Part shown: piece after piece, positions 53,451 to 63,367 of the stretch | Layout of the letters: every line of letters begins with the position of its first letter | Numbering within the stretch: position 1 is the stretch's first letter | Source: Armatimonadota bacterium | GTDB taxonomy: Bacteria > Armatimonadota > Fimbriimonadia > Fimbriimonadales > Fimbriimonadaceae | Assembly: GCA_022563855.1 (NCBI GenBank) | Contig: JADFMN010000012.1 | Span: 1 to 64,000, forward strand | DNA: 64,000 nt | Reading direction: 5' to 3' | Program-made: the position numbers and the translations under genes | The notes under the pieces: generated by a model | Databases searched by the model: none | Told to the model about the DNA's origin: nothing | What the model saw: the letters and a program-made list of their open reading frames with translations, nothing else

Positions 53451-54059
53451 ATGAGGATCCACGGCACGATCGGGCTCTTGACCCTCGGATTGGCCGGGGT
53501 CACAGCAATAGTCGGCTGCGGAGAGAAGGCTCCGCCGGAGCCCACCGTTCCGATGGGCGCTGCGGCGCCAGAGTTCGGCAGTACGGAAGCACTGTCATCT
53601 ATATCAGGGTTTATCGATGGGCGATGGTCGCCGGCCTACGAGCTCGACACTGCATTTGCCGAGTTGTTCGGCCTTGACGTTCTGCAAATGGACGAAGTCG
53701 ACACCAGCCAGTATTGGCAGTTCAAATCGGACGGCACGTTTTTCTACGGCAAACCTGGCCTGCCATCAACCGTCGAGGGCACTTGGAAGGTCGTCGCAGA
53801 TGCAGTTCGGTTAACGTATGTGTCGTTTAACGGAAAGCCGCTCGCTGAAGTGCGCGAGGAGCTCCAAAAGGGCGCTGAGAAAGGAACCCAAGCCGGGATC
53901 GCAAGAGAGCTCGCGCTGAATGGGGCGTTCGATTACTTGCTGCCTCTTGACTACCTCATATTGGCAGAAGACAACAAGCGGTTGATGTTCGCAAACGCAA
54001 CTACGGGCGCACCGGGTTTGTTTTCGTTCGTGCTCGAGCGACTAGCCGTGGCGGAGTAG
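53451..54059 (+). CDS. Putative lipoprotein, 202 aa
   Basis: Signal and lipobox at ITGLAGVTAIVGC-type ending (Cys ~23), then a Pro/Ala-rich linker and a soluble domain containing FIDGRWSPAYELDTAFAELFG, YWQFKSDGTFFYGKPGLPS and VEGTWKVVADAVRLTYVSFN, as in lipocalin-like or DUF-type 'FKSDGTF ... GTWKV' proteins. No family is assigned. It lies 54 bases after the preceding lipoprotein and probably shares a transcript with it. Confidence 0.72.
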   Translation: MRIHGTIGLLTLGLAGVTAIVGCGEKAPPEPTVPMGAAAPEFGSTEALSSISGFIDGRWSPAYELDTAFAELFGLDVLQMDEVDTSQYWQFKSDGTFFYGKPGLPSTVEGTWKVVADAVRLTYVSFNGKPLAEVREELQKGAEKGTQAGIARELALNGAFDYLLPLDYLILAEDNKRLMFANATTGAPGLFSFVLERLAVAE

Positions 54060-54068
54060 CCTCACATC

Positions 54069-54541
54069 GTGCAAATCCGACCGGCGATTCCCGACGACTA
54101 CCCGTGCCTCGCTGAAATCCAGCGCGCGTCGGTCGACGCGCTCTTGCGACCTCTGTACGACGGCGATGCAATAGACGTTTGGCTGCAAAGAATCAAACCG
54201 GACAAGTTTGTGCGTGCGGTTGATCAGGGCGAGGTTATCCTGCTTGCCGAAGAAAACCGCCGGCCGATGGGGTTCGTGTCGTACTGCTCACAGGGTGAAC
54301 TACTTGGCATGTGGTACGTCCACGCGCAGCACACGGATAGAGGCGTCGGCCGTGCTCTTCTTGAGGCGGCAGAACAGGCGCTGCGAGAGGCAGGGTGCAA
54401 CGAAGCTTTCACCGAGGCCTCGATCTATGCAAAGCCTGTGTTCCAGGCGCTAGGTTGGACTGCGATCGACGAGTACGAAAAGCCTGCGTTCGGCAGTCAG
54501 TTTCGCGTAACGCGGATGACCAAGTCGCTTACGGAAACCGC

Positions 54542-54545
<4 letters not shown>
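54069..54545 (+). CDS. GNAT family N-acetyltransferase
   Basis: 158 residues from GTG 54069, nine bases after the preceding stop. Motif A for acetyl-CoA binding is LGMWYVHAQHTDRGVGRALLEAAEQAL (R/Q-x-x-G-x-G/A type), followed by EAFTEASIYAKPVFQALGWTAI, typical of the GNAT C-terminus. The acceptor substrate is unknown. Its 3' end overlaps the convergent aldo/keto reductase by four bases. Confidence 0.9.
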
Positions 54546-55546
<1,001 letters not shown>

Positions 55547-55572
55547 ATGCCGAGCGGTTTACCCGATCAGCC

Positions 55573-56055
55573 TCAAGGCTGGGCGATAATGCGAAACCAC
55601 ACGAGCCCCACAATGTTCGCCAGAAAACATACAGACCCCAAAACGATCCCCGCGATAGCGTGCCCTTTCCCGAACACGGCAGGGTTCTCGTCATAAACGC
55701 GCAACCCCTTGAACCCTAGCACGATCGCCACAGGCCCGGTAAGTAGTCCGAGGCACGGAATGAGTGATGCGACACCTGTGTAGTATGCCAAGAGCGCATT
55801 CGGGTTGCCCGAAGGAATCAGCGCGCTACCTTTGCTCCGGGCCGCGACGACCGGTTCTGGCACCTTTGAGAAGTCAGTACCCGAGTAGACCGACCGCAGT
55901 TCGCCCATCTGGCCCGCCACGGTGACGACGCCGGTGACCAGGTCCCGCACCGGCGCGTGCGCGGGCAGCGATCCTGACTGCGCCCACTGCACCAGAGTTT
56001 CCAGTTCGATCGGGCCGCTCTCCCTCCCATCCGGCCCTCTTATCATGTACGCCAT
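55573..56055 (-). CDS. GYF_2 plus DUF4190 membrane protein
   Basis: 160 residues from ATG 56055; a GTG/ATG frame extends to 56106. The N-terminal GYF_2 domain reads YMIRGPDGRESGPIELETLVQWAQSGSLPAHAPVRD. A linker precedes two hydrophobic segments of the DUF4190 type (YYTGVASLIPCLGLLTGPVAIVLG; GHAIAGIVLGSVCFLANIVGLVWF). Such proteins are membrane-bound and presumed to bind peptides through the GYF-like fold. It is divergent from guaB, with ~70 bases between the starts. Confidence 0.85.
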   Translation of the reverse strand: MAYMIRGPDGRESGPIELETLVQWAQSGSLPAHAPVRDLVTGVVTVAGQMGELRSVYSGTDFSKVPEPVVAARSKGSALIPSGNPNALLAYYTGVASLIPCLGLLTGPVAIVLGFKGLRVYDENPAVFGKGHAIAGIVLGSVCFLANIVGLVWFRIIAQP

Positions 56056-56124
56056 AGCTCGCCACTCGTCCCTCTGTAGTTGATACCCGAATCCCGAACC
56101 CGCCATAATATCAAAAGCACCTCG

Positions 56125-57609
56125 ATGGCCGAAGATTTTCGCACCGGACTCAGTTTCGACGACGTTCTGCTTGTGCCGAGAAGGTCAGACGTGATCCCCG
56201 CCGACGTCGATACGTCCACCGAAATCCTGCCCGGACTCCAGCTCAGCATCCCCATAGTCAGCGCGCCGATGGACACTGTGACTGAGATGCGCCTGGCCAT
56301 CGCGATTGCGCGCGAGGGAGGGGTTGGCGTGATCCACAGGAACATGTCGATCGCGCACCAGGCTGACCAGGTGGACCGGGTCAAGCGGTCGGAGCACGGG
56401 ATCATCACCGATCCGATCAAGCTCACGGCGGACAAGAAGATCGGGGACGCGACAGAGCTCATGTCGCGCTTTCACATCTCCGGCGTTCCGATCGTCGACG
56501 ACCACGACAAGCTGGTCGGCATCCTCACGAATCGTGACATTCGTTTTGTGACCGATTACGACAGGCTGATCAGCGAGCGCATGACGAGCAACGGCCTCAT
56601 CACAGCGAAACCCGGCACGACGCTCGACCAAGCGCAGGAGCTTCTCGACGAGCACCGGATCGAAAAGCTGCCGATCATCGACGGGAACGGCATCCTGCAA
56701 GGGCTCATCACGATCAAGGACATCGAGAAGGTCAAGCGGTATCCGCAAGCGACCAAAGACGCCAAGGGGCGTCTCGTAGTCGGCGCGGCGATCGGTCCCC
56801 TGCGCGAGCCTTATCAAAGGGCGAAGGAGCTGTTCGAGGCTGGCGTCGACTTCGTAGTGATCGACGCGGCGCACGGCCAAAGCGAAGGCGTCATCGAATG
56901 CACTAAGATGCTGAAGGAGCGACTGCCTGATCTAAAGGTGATCTCCGGCAACGTAGCGACCAAGCAGGGCGTGCGAGACCTGCACGCGGTAGGCGCGGAC
57001 GGTTTGCGCTTGGGGATCGGCGCGGGGTCGATCTGCACTACGCGCATCGTCGCCGGGATCGGCGTTCCGCAGTTTACGGCGGTGCTCGACTGTTGCGAAG
57101 AGGCGAACAAGCTCGGTATCCCGACGATCGCTGACGGCGGCGTCCGCTCATCGGGAGACATAGTGAAGTCGCTCGCCGCCGGCGCGTCCACGGTGATGAT
57201 GGGCAACATGTTCGCCGGTTGCGACGAGTCGCCCGGCGAGACGGAGATCTACCGCAACCGCGCGTATAAAGTCTATCGGGGCATGGGCTCTGTCGCAGCC
57301 ATCCAGCAAGGCTCAAGCGACCGGTACTTCCAAATGAAGGACAGCAGCACAGCGTCCGTTGCGCCAGAAGGCGTCGAGGGACGAGTCCCGTATAAAGGCC
57401 CGCTCGAAAGCACGATCGAGCAACTGATCGGCGGGCTGCGAAGCGGCATGGGGTACTGCGGCGCGGCCTCGCTTTCGGAGTTGGCCGCCACCGCCGATTT
57501 CATCCAGATCACCAACGCCGGTCTGCGCGAGTCGCACCCGCACGACGTCTGGATCACCAAAGAGCCGCCCAACTACTCCTCGCCGTTCGTTTCTCGCGAC
57601 AGCGAATAG
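56125..57609 (+). CDS. guaB: Inosine-5'-monophosphate dehydrogenase
   Basis: 494 residues from ATG 56125 (the frame is open from 56080, but MAEDFRTGLSFDDVLL is the normal N-terminus). The TIM-barrel halves SAPMDTVTE and GIGAGSICTTR carry the catalytic Cys (C304). The CBS pair (about residues 95-205) is intact. The flap and C-terminus (GYCGAASLSEL, FIQITNAGLRESHPHDV) are present. The enzyme makes XMP in GTP synthesis and uses NAD+. This is a housekeeping anchor for the neighbourhood. Confidence 0.96.
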   Translation: MAEDFRTGLSFDDVLLVPRRSDVIPADVDTSTEILPGLQLSIPIVSAPMDTVTEMRLAIAIAREGGVGVIHRNMSIAHQADQVDRVKRSEHGIITDPIKLTADKKIGDATELMSRFHISGVPIVDDHDKLVGILTNRDIRFVTDYDRLISERMTSNGLITAKPGTTLDQAQELLDEHRIEKLPIIDGNGILQGLITIKDIEKVKRYPQATKDAKGRLVVGAAIGPLREPYQRAKELFEAGVDFVVIDAAHGQSEGVIECTKMLKERLPDLKVISGNVATKQGVRDLHAVGADGLRLGIGAGSICTTRIVAGIGVPQFTAVLDCCEEANKLGIPTIADGGVRSSGDIVKSLAAGASTVMMGNMFAGCDESPGETEIYRNRAYKVYRGMGSVAAIQQGSSDRYFQMKDSSTASVAPEGVEGRVPYKGPLESTIEQLIGGLRSGMGYCGAASLSELAATADFIQITNAGLRESHPHDVWITKEPPNYSSPFVSRDSE

Positions 57610-57611
57610 CA

Positions 57612-57650
57612 AAGTTCCCTCTCCCTTGGGGGAGGGCTAAGGAGGGGGCC
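57612..57650. repeat. Type A-like C/T-rich hairpin
   Basis: ccctctcccttgggggaggg directly after the guaB stop. It may also help end the transcript. Confidence 0.6.
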
Positions 57651-57672
57651 AACAATAGTCGTATTTTCAACT

Positions 57673-57861
57673 TTGCCCGTTATAGGTAGTACTGCGCCCA
57701 GGAGGAGAGGACGTGGCCTTCCACTTATCGTTCTGGCCGCGCTGGCCGTTTCGGGATGCTATGAAACCAAAGCCGATCCGGAAGCCGAGAAACAGGGTCG
57801 AAGCTCCCTGCTCAATGAAGAGGTCGCCGAGATGCCCGACCAAGTCCTTGGCGATCCATAG
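57673..57861 (+). CDS. Small lipoprotein, ~62 aa, starting inside a hydrolase relic
   Basis: The frame starts at TTG 57673. It shows a basic stretch (APRRRGRG) and a lipobox LIVLAALAVSGC (Cys29), then a short charged tail (SSLLNEEVAEMPDQVLGDP). No ATG or GTG precedes the hydrophobic segment. The N-terminal residues 4-17 come from the duplicated tail of the alpha/beta hydrolase gene read on the other strand. So the gene may be a fusion or a truncated real lipoprotein gene. Confidence 0.5.
   Translation: MPVIGSTAPRRRGRGLPLIVLAALAVSGCYETKADPEAEKQGRSSLLNEEVAEMPDQVLGDP
57680..57718 (-). pseudogene. Duplicate of the alpha/beta hydrolase 3' end
   Basis: On the minus strand this reads GHVLSSWAQYYL and TAA, against GHVLSAWAQYYL and TGA at the end of the 60238 gene. 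It lies in the same orientation as the intact gene 2.5 kb away, and guaB sits on the other side. Confidence 0.85.
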
Positions 57862-57888
57862 GGTCAGTCGAGAGTTCCCAGTCGGAAC

Positions 57889-59094
57889 TTACTTTATGAT
57901 AATCTCGTAAATATCCACCATTGCTCCGAAGGATCGGAACGCGATAACCGGGTTTTCTGAAGGCTCCCGTTCAGAAATTGGTTGGGCAATTATTGTCTCC
58001 GAACGATCTGAACCTCGAGACAACCTAATGCGATCATCATACATTTCAATCCAAATCCAGTTATCTTCATCGACCACAAACGGTTCGCGTAGTCGAATTA
58101 CATCTCGATCCCTGTGTCGCTTACTCTTCCGCTGGCCATCCTTCCCCAAGTAGTAGTCGCCTGTCTTAATGCTGAGATCATAGAGGTTGCCATCGCCAAG
58201 CTGAACGGTGATTGCATCTGACATCGCGATCTGAAATCCGCCATGTGGATATTCAAGGTATCGGAACCGTATCCCGACGATTCGAGGATACAGATCTCCA
58301 GGCAGGGGAATGGTCTGAATTGTCGTTCCATTGGCGAGATCCATGGCGTTCGGATCTAAACGTATTGCTCCGATGGCGGAGATGTGAGAGACTGTCCCGG
58401 GCGCATCACCAGGCCTCCTAATGAGGCGCCTTGGATCGTCGAACGTTCCGCTGCCATACTGACCGAAATTAAAGCGCCACTCGACGCTGAATCTCACGGC
58501 TTCGCGGCTTGTTATGATTCCATCCGAGATTGCGAATACAATCTCGTAAGAACCGGGATACCAGTATTCGACTACCGGAAAGAGTCGATAACGTCGTCCA
58601 GTCCTTTTCACTGAGATGCCTTGCTCTGCCGCAGGACTTCCACCTATCAGTACTTCAATGGTCCAATTGTTTCCCTCAGGAATCATCAAATCGCCTTCCA
58701 CCGGTTGGAAGGCGTCCACATATATCTTTTTCTCTTCACCTTCGTACCGCTGAGATCGCCAGTTAAAAGACAAGTGAATTTGATCCGCCGCGTCGTCTTC
58801 GCTTCCAGAGAGAATTGCCTGAGCAGCAAATTCTTGCTCCACAGAATCATGCCCGTTATTGCCCCTCAAAGATCTCGATAAAGGAAGAATGACGGTTAGA
58901 GCAACCAGCAGTCCAAGAAGTAGCCGCCAGATCAAGCTCAAATTCGCCCAGACAGAACGCATCCATTCAGGCAATCTGCTAAAAAGCTTTGCCTCCTTCT
59001 CTTCTACGGCCTGCGTCAACGTGACCGGCCTTAGTGAGTCGTCCTCGCTTGACCCCGAGCGCGTTCTCTTTTCTCTGTTACGTTTGCTCTTCAC
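57889..59094 (-). CDS. Single-TM protein with exported beta-rich domain, 401 aa
   Basis: Cytoplasmic N-terminus of ~55 residues (MKSKRNREKRTRSGSSEDDS), one TM segment (LIWRLLLGLLVALTVILPL) and an exported ~330-residue domain with beta strands (IHLSFNWRSQRYEGEEKKIYVD, SYEIVFAISDGIITSREAVRF, IVGIRFRYLEYPHGGFQIAM). No enzyme motif and no family is recognised. Codon choice and A+T content are higher than in guaB. With the interrupted gene at 59313 it forms an accessory stretch between guaB and the hydrolase. Confidence 0.7.
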   Translation of the reverse strand: MKSKRNREKRTRSGSSEDDSLRPVTLTQAVEEKEAKLFSRLPEWMRSVWANLSLIWRLLLGLLVALTVILPLSRSLRGNNGHDSVEQEFAAQAILSGSEDDAADQIHLSFNWRSQRYEGEEKKIYVDAFQPVEGDLMIPEGNNWTIEVLIGGSPAAEQGISVKRTGRRYRLFPVVEYWYPGSYEIVFAISDGIITSREAVRFSVEWRFNFGQYGSGTFDDPRRLIRRPGDAPGTVSHISAIGAIRLDPNAMDLANGTTIQTIPLPGDLYPRIVGIRFRYLEYPHGGFQIAMSDAITVQLGDGNLYDLSIKTGDYYLGKDGQRKSKRHRDRDVIRLREPFVVDEDNWIWIEMYDDRIRLSRGSDRSETIIAQPISEREPSENPVIAFRSFGAMVDIYEIIIK

Positions 59095-59268
59095 TGCCTA
59101 CTCACTCTACTTTGGGTGTCTTCCTCTCTTGCCAGACACGATCTTTTCTTGGGCACTCACAACTAGCTGCCCCAATTCCGATCACGGCTGAAATCCCCAC
59201 GGATCGGAAAATCGATAATTCCGCCGAGTTTCGCGAACCAGTGGTTTTCAAATCTACCTGATTCAAAG

Positions 59269-59298
59269 GGAGCCGGGGTGGGTAGCGACCACCCGGCT
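59269..59298 (+). terminator. Possible stem-loop terminator
   Basis: agccggggtgg / ccacccggct is an inverted repeat with one bulge and loop gtagcga, followed by tcttctc. It lies downstream of the interrupted gene on the minus strand. The orientation of action is uncertain. Confidence 0.35.
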
Positions 59299-59312
59299 TC
59301 TTCTCAAGTTCC

Positions 59313-59627
59313 TTACGCATTCTCATCCGTGTGCAGCGTCTTCTTGTACGCATACACATACGTCGTTGACGCGTCACCACCACCTGCACCGCCCTCAAAA
59401 CCAAGGTCGATCAGGTGCTGCTCGATGCCCCGCGCAGCAACAGCGCTATCCGTGTTTCGATGAATCCAGAAACCTGTCCCTTTCATGACACGGTGGTCGC
59501 TAAAGAGTCGATTGGCCGGATTTCTGGCGATTCCAGCCTACCAATCACGAAGAGCGCCGCCACGATTGGCAACATGGTCCAGAATTTCCTGGAGGATTGT
59601 CGATTCTGTTGTAGATAACGTGTTCAT
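59313..59627 (-). pseudogene. GIY-YIG-like protein gene interrupted by an amber codon
   Basis: ATG 59627 opens MNTLSTTESTILQEILDHV and runs to RDW, where TAG (59540-59538) interrupts. Downstream in the same frame it continues AGIARNPANRLFSDHRV, GTGFWIHRNTDSAVAARGIE, QHLIDLGFEGGAGGGDAST and TYVYAYKKTLHTDENA to a TAA. The joined sequence looks like a GIY-YIG-type nuclease-fold protein (RDW-Y-xGIxxxPxxRLFxxH). The amber codon falls exactly at the expected Tyr of the 'WYxGI' motif, one base from TAT/TAC. The gene is otherwise intact. Confidence 0.82.
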
Positions 59628-60237
59628 ATGTCTTACTTTTGCGTCTAGCTTCCATCGTTGCCCAACGAGTATCGTCACAACTAGAACGGCGGGGCTTCGC
59701 TCCTGTCGCTCGCGGCTATAGCCGCGTATTCTACTGGTGCCCGTCCCTCTCGCAATAGATGGCGGGCATCCAGTCTTTGAACAGCATCCATGCTGATCGC
59801 CTAGTCCAAGCAAATCACCCTTTCAGCGGGTGATTCCGGCAAATGGCAGCCCGTATTTGGCCTGCCATGTTACAAGACGAAAAGGCACGCGGAGAGGATG
59901 CCTGCGTATTACTGGAAAGCCTCACAAGTTACCCCCAGTTTTTCCACATTCACGAATCTGCGGCTAACATCGAATCAATCGACAAATGGCGACGCTGGCA
60001 CATGTTGGGAAAGAACCTGCGAGCAAAGTGGGCCGGAGCGATGCCTTCCATTTTGGTGCGGGTCTCCCGACCTGTGCGCGGCCATTAGATCGTGCGGCGA
60101 GGGCCGTCGCCTCTACCGTGCTCCTTCGATCCGCTCAGGATGACGGTTGAGGGAACTTGCAGTGAGCCTTCACATTAACCCCTTGACCCTTCTATTGATG
60201 GGTCGCCTGCTGTGGCGTCGCCTAGTAGTTGCTGCAC
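59628..60237. other. 610-bp gap with repeats and weak ORFs
   Basis: Contains a perfect 16-bp palindrome CGCGGCTATAGCCGCG (about 59712-59727) and a REP-like hairpin (gcccgcc ... ggacgggc) near 59740-59770. Another repeat at 60053-60145 (ggtgcgggtctcccgacctg; ccttcgatccgctcaggatgac) is of the kind also seen near 30853-30935. Possible ORFs at 59681-59791 (-) and 59843-60088 (+) lie within or run into these repeats, so I do not call them as genes. Confidence 0.5.
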
Positions 60238-60984
60238 TCAAAGATAGTACTGCGCCCAGGCGGAGAGGACGTGGCCGAGGTAGCGGGCGGTCGGAGCGTC
60301 CGACACGATGTGGTCGGCCCGGTCGAGCGAGACGAACGACTTTGGGTGCCGAGCCGCGCCGAAAATATCCGATGCGTTCTCTATCCCGACAACAGTATCG
60401 GTCGGCGAGTGGAACACGATTAGCGCCCTGTCGAGCGACGCAATCTTCTCGGCCATCTGGTGCTGGTCGAGGTCCTCGTCGAAAGCGCGGTTGATCCGGA
60501 AGCGGCGTCCTGCGACGTCGATCTCTCCGATCCCGGCGTCGTCGAACTCCACGCCGTCGAAGAAGTGCCGCACATGCTTGGAAGAGCACGGCGCAGCAAT
60601 GGTCGCCACAGCGGTCACGCTCGGAATTTCATGCGCAGCCAGAATTGCGGTCGGCCCGCCAAAGCTATGTCCTATGAGCACGCTCGGCAAACCGTAACGA
60701 TCCTCCATCTGCCTGGCGACTGCCACGACGTCGGCGACGTTGCCGCTCAGCGTCGTCTCAGCAAAGTCGCCTTGGCTCTTGCCCAGCCCCGGCAGGTCGA
60801 ACCGAACCAGAGCGATGCCTTCCGCCGCGAGCGCCTTGCCGATGTGAACAGCGATCGGCAGGTCCTTGGTGCAGGTGAAGCAGTGCGAGAAGAGCGCAAA
60901 ACCCTTCGGCTCGCCCTCGGGCAGGTCGATGGCGGCGGCCAATTCTAAGCCCTGATCGCTCTCAAATACGGTTTTTTCCGTCAC
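60238..60984 (-). CDS. Alpha/beta hydrolase family protein
   Basis: 248 residues from GTG 60984, which avoids overlap with the divergent glycosyltransferase region (a longer frame starts at 61047). Catalytic triad: nucleophile S107 in GHSFGGP, Asp in FHSPTDTVVG and His in LDRADHIVSD. The oxyanion region is FSHCFTCTKD. The layout matches the group of serine hydrolases often fused to or next to OsmC. A second copy of its last 13 codons lies at 57680. Confidence 0.9.
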   Translation of the reverse strand: MTEKTVFESDQGLELAAAIDLPEGEPKGFALFSHCFTCTKDLPIAVHIGKALAAEGIALVRFDLPGLGKSQGDFAETTLSGNVADVVAVARQMEDRYGLPSVLIGHSFGGPTAILAAHEIPSVTAVATIAAPCSSKHVRHFFDGVEFDDAGIGEIDVAGRRFRINRAFDEDLDQHQMAEKIASLDRALIVFHSPTDTVVGIENASDIFGAARHPKSFVSLDRADHIVSDAPTARYLGHVLSAWAQYYL

Positions 60985-61190
60985 GTCCGTCCCAATCCAA
61001 TCTGATGCTATCCCGTTCCCGTCTTGACTTGCAACGTTTGTCAGCAAGTTCGATGTACGGTAGACTCGACCGCAATCGGCACGGGCTGCAATGCCAGGGC
61101 ATCAGCTTCAACTGTCCGTTACAGAAGTCTTGCAGCGAGGCATACAGCGATTCCGAGCGCAGCCTAGATCGTTTCCCCATACAAGAACAG

Positions 61191-62174
61191 ATGGACACAG
61201 GTCAACCACCGCTTCGCATTTGTGTCGGAGTCATCACTCGGAATCGGCCCGAGATGTTCGTCATGCTCTTGGATTCTCTACGGGATATGACAGGCATTTC
61301 GAAGTACGAGATCACGTTTGCCCTCGTCGAGAACAACCCCCGCTCCACGCTCTCTAAAGTCGTCGAAGATTTCAAACGCGAGACGCAACATTCGACGACG
61401 GTCTATGAAGTAGAGGAGCGCATCGGAATCCCGATCGCCCGCAACCGCATTCTCAGAATTGCGAAGAGGTTCGATACTGACTTGGTTGCATTCATCGACG
61501 ACGACGAGACGGTTGATCGTCATTGGCTGCAGAACTTTGTGACCGAAATGCTCGACCGCGACCTCGACCTTGTCGGTGGACCCGTGCGTCTGCACCCTGT
61601 CGAGCCCGGTGCGAGCGCAACGCAGAGGGCGATATGGCGCGGTCTGGTGCGCAGGAATCAGAGGATCGAGCGCAAGGCGAGCGCCCTTCAAAGGGCAGGG
61701 CGCGATGACGTCGTAACCATCATCACCAGCAACTGGCTGTGCAAGCGCGAGTTTCTTGACGACAGTGGAGTCCGTTTTGATGAGGGACTCGGGTTTTCGG
61801 GCGGCTCGGATACATCTTTCTATAGGTCGGCTCGTGCCAGAGGAGCAAGGACTGGCTGGGTAAGCGGAGCGGTCGTCCATGAGTTCATGCCGCTGAGCCG
61901 TCTCAACGCGCGATACCAATTCTGCCGAACGCGGGATCAAGCGATGGCTTCCTTCCACAGAAAGTACAAGAGAATCACGCCGACCGTGGTAGCCCGATCA
62001 GTCGGATTCTTCGTCGTGAAGGCTGTCGCCGGAGTTGGCCTGCTCCTCGTCGCTCCGCTGAACGGCGGCCGAACGTTAACAGCGGCGATCCGATCGTTCG
62101 GGTTTGCGGTCGGCAGAGTTCGCGCCGTATTCGGCCAGCGATCAGAACATTACAAGTCGACGCACGGACACTAG
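61191..62174 (+). CDS. Family 2 glycosyltransferase
   Basis: 327 residues from ATG 61191 (the frame is open from 61005, but the GT-A fold starts at ICVGVITRNRPEMF). It shows the nucleotide-sugar DxD-type site AFIDDDETV, the acceptor-loop GGPVRLHPVE, FSGGSDTSFYRSARA near the catalytic base region and a C-terminal hydrophobic segment (SVGFFVVKAVAGVGLLLVAPL). It is membrane-associated and builds a polysaccharide or glycolipid. It is convergent with another GT2-like gene. Confidence 0.88.
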   Translation: MDTGQPPLRICVGVITRNRPEMFVMLLDSLRDMTGISKYEITFALVENNPRSTLSKVVEDFKRETQHSTTVYEVEERIGIPIARNRILRIAKRFDTDLVAFIDDDETVDRHWLQNFVTEMLDRDLDLVGGPVRLHPVEPGASATQRAIWRGLVRRNQRIERKASALQRAGRDDVVTIITSNWLCKREFLDDSGVRFDEGLGFSGGSDTSFYRSARARGARTGWVSGAVVHEFMPLSRLNARYQFCRTRDQAMASFHRKYKRITPTVVARSVGFFVVKAVAGVGLLLVAPLNGGRTLTAAIRSFGFAVGRVRAVFGQRSEHYKSTHGH

Positions 62175-62194
62175 CGCATTCGCTCTGAACCCCT

Positions 62195-63205
62195 TTACTC
62201 GCTGTACGCCCTGGCCAGCCCGATCAGGTCGGTGTAATCCCTCGACGGCTCTGCGCTTCGGCGACGGAGCGAGGCTAGCAGCTGCGACGTGTTGGCTGTA
62301 AGCTGAAATACGACCCCCAGAATGAAGGCCGGAAGAACTTCTAGAAATGGTATTCGCCGCAAGCCGACCGATACAAACCTGCCGATGAACTTGCCGTTCA
62401 GTTCAAAAACAGCGGCGAACGATCGCCTCAATCGATAGAATCGGCTTGCCGACAGCACGCTGTTGCCCGCGTCCTTATCCTTGCCCAAAAGCCACGCACG
62501 TCCTAGAAACTCTGCTATCGTGCCGTACTGTTTGTGGGTCGCAACGGCGTCAGCCTCTTTCAAGATCACCTTCTTGCTCCGACTCAATTCGGAAAGCCAG
62601 AGTCGACCTTGGCTTCTGGATGCGTCGAACCGGGGAATTGGCACATCTAGAATCGTCTGTCGCCGCACAGCGAAGTTGTTCGCGAAGAACCGATTATCTG
62701 ACTTCGATTTTAGGGGATCGGAGGGGTCGTCGGTTGGGAAGAACCACGCCAACTCGCAAGCCCGCTCTACGAGGTTATCGCCCGCGCGCACCTGCGTATT
62801 CCCGAAGACCATATCTGCCCTTCCCTCGTGGATCGGCAAGGTCATCTTTGATAACCAACCTTCGGAATAAGTACAGTCGGAGTCCGCGTAGGCGATGATC
62901 TCGGAGTCCAGAAAGTACGGCGCCAGCCCTTTCTTTTCGTAGTAGCCGGTGCCAGGCGCAAACAGAAAGGAGACGTGTACGCCCTGGCTCAAACGGTCGT
63001 GGATTTTTGCGACATCGCCCCGCAAGTCCGACTCGTTCACGTCTTCGTCGTACACAATCATCAGTTCCACCGGCCTTTGCAGCGGAAGATCGACTTCATC
63101 GATCCGCTGGGCCAAGTCGACGAGGAACTCTATCGCCAACTGCCGATCCATGCTCTTTGCGTTCTCCCACTCCAGAACTATCGAAAGGCTAACGGCGTTT
63201 GGCAT
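62195..63205 (-). CDS. Glycosyltransferase-like protein (GT2, divergent)
   Basis: 336 residues. A GT-A core is indicated by SLSIVLEWEN (start), LMIVYDEDVNESDL, EIIAYADSDCTYSEGWL (DxD-type) and MVFGNTQVRAGDN. The C-terminus carries a hydrophobic region (VLPAFILGVVFQLTANTSQLLASL). It resembles glycosyltransferases that read sugar-nucleotide donors near the membrane. The acceptor is unknown. Confidence 0.82.
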   Translation of the reverse strand: MPNAVSLSIVLEWENAKSMDRQLAIEFLVDLAQRIDEVDLPLQRPVELMIVYDEDVNESDLRGDVAKIHDRLSQGVHVSFLFAPGTGYYEKKGLAPYFLDSEIIAYADSDCTYSEGWLSKMTLPIHEGRADMVFGNTQVRAGDNLVERACELAWFFPTDDPSDPLKSKSDNRFFANNFAVRRQTILDVPIPRFDASRSQGRLWLSELSRSKKVILKEADAVATHKQYGTIAEFLGRAWLLGKDKDAGNSVLSASRFYRLRRSFAAVFELNGKFIGRFVSVGLRRIPFLEVLPAFILGVVFQLTANTSQLLASLRRRSAEPSRDYTDLIGLARAYSE

Positions 63206-63367
63206 CGGATTCCGATCCTGCTCTTGATTCTATCTCGCATACAAGCTCGGTGCTCTGAAGATCTCGAGCGGTACGCGTGATTTTAGAGAATTTGTCAAGG
63301 CTGTGAGAGAGTTCATGGGGCAGATGACAGAGTGAACGCTCACGCCTTTCAACAACACTAAGCAAGT

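Noticed and set aside
59681-59791. Short minus-strand ORF of 36 codons
   Set aside because: It contains a perfect palindrome and a REP-like hairpin, so it is better explained as repeat DNA.
59843-60143. Two overlapping plus-strand ORFs (81 aa each)
   Set aside because: They overlap each other in different frames and run into a dispersed repeat, with no recognisable family or good start signal.
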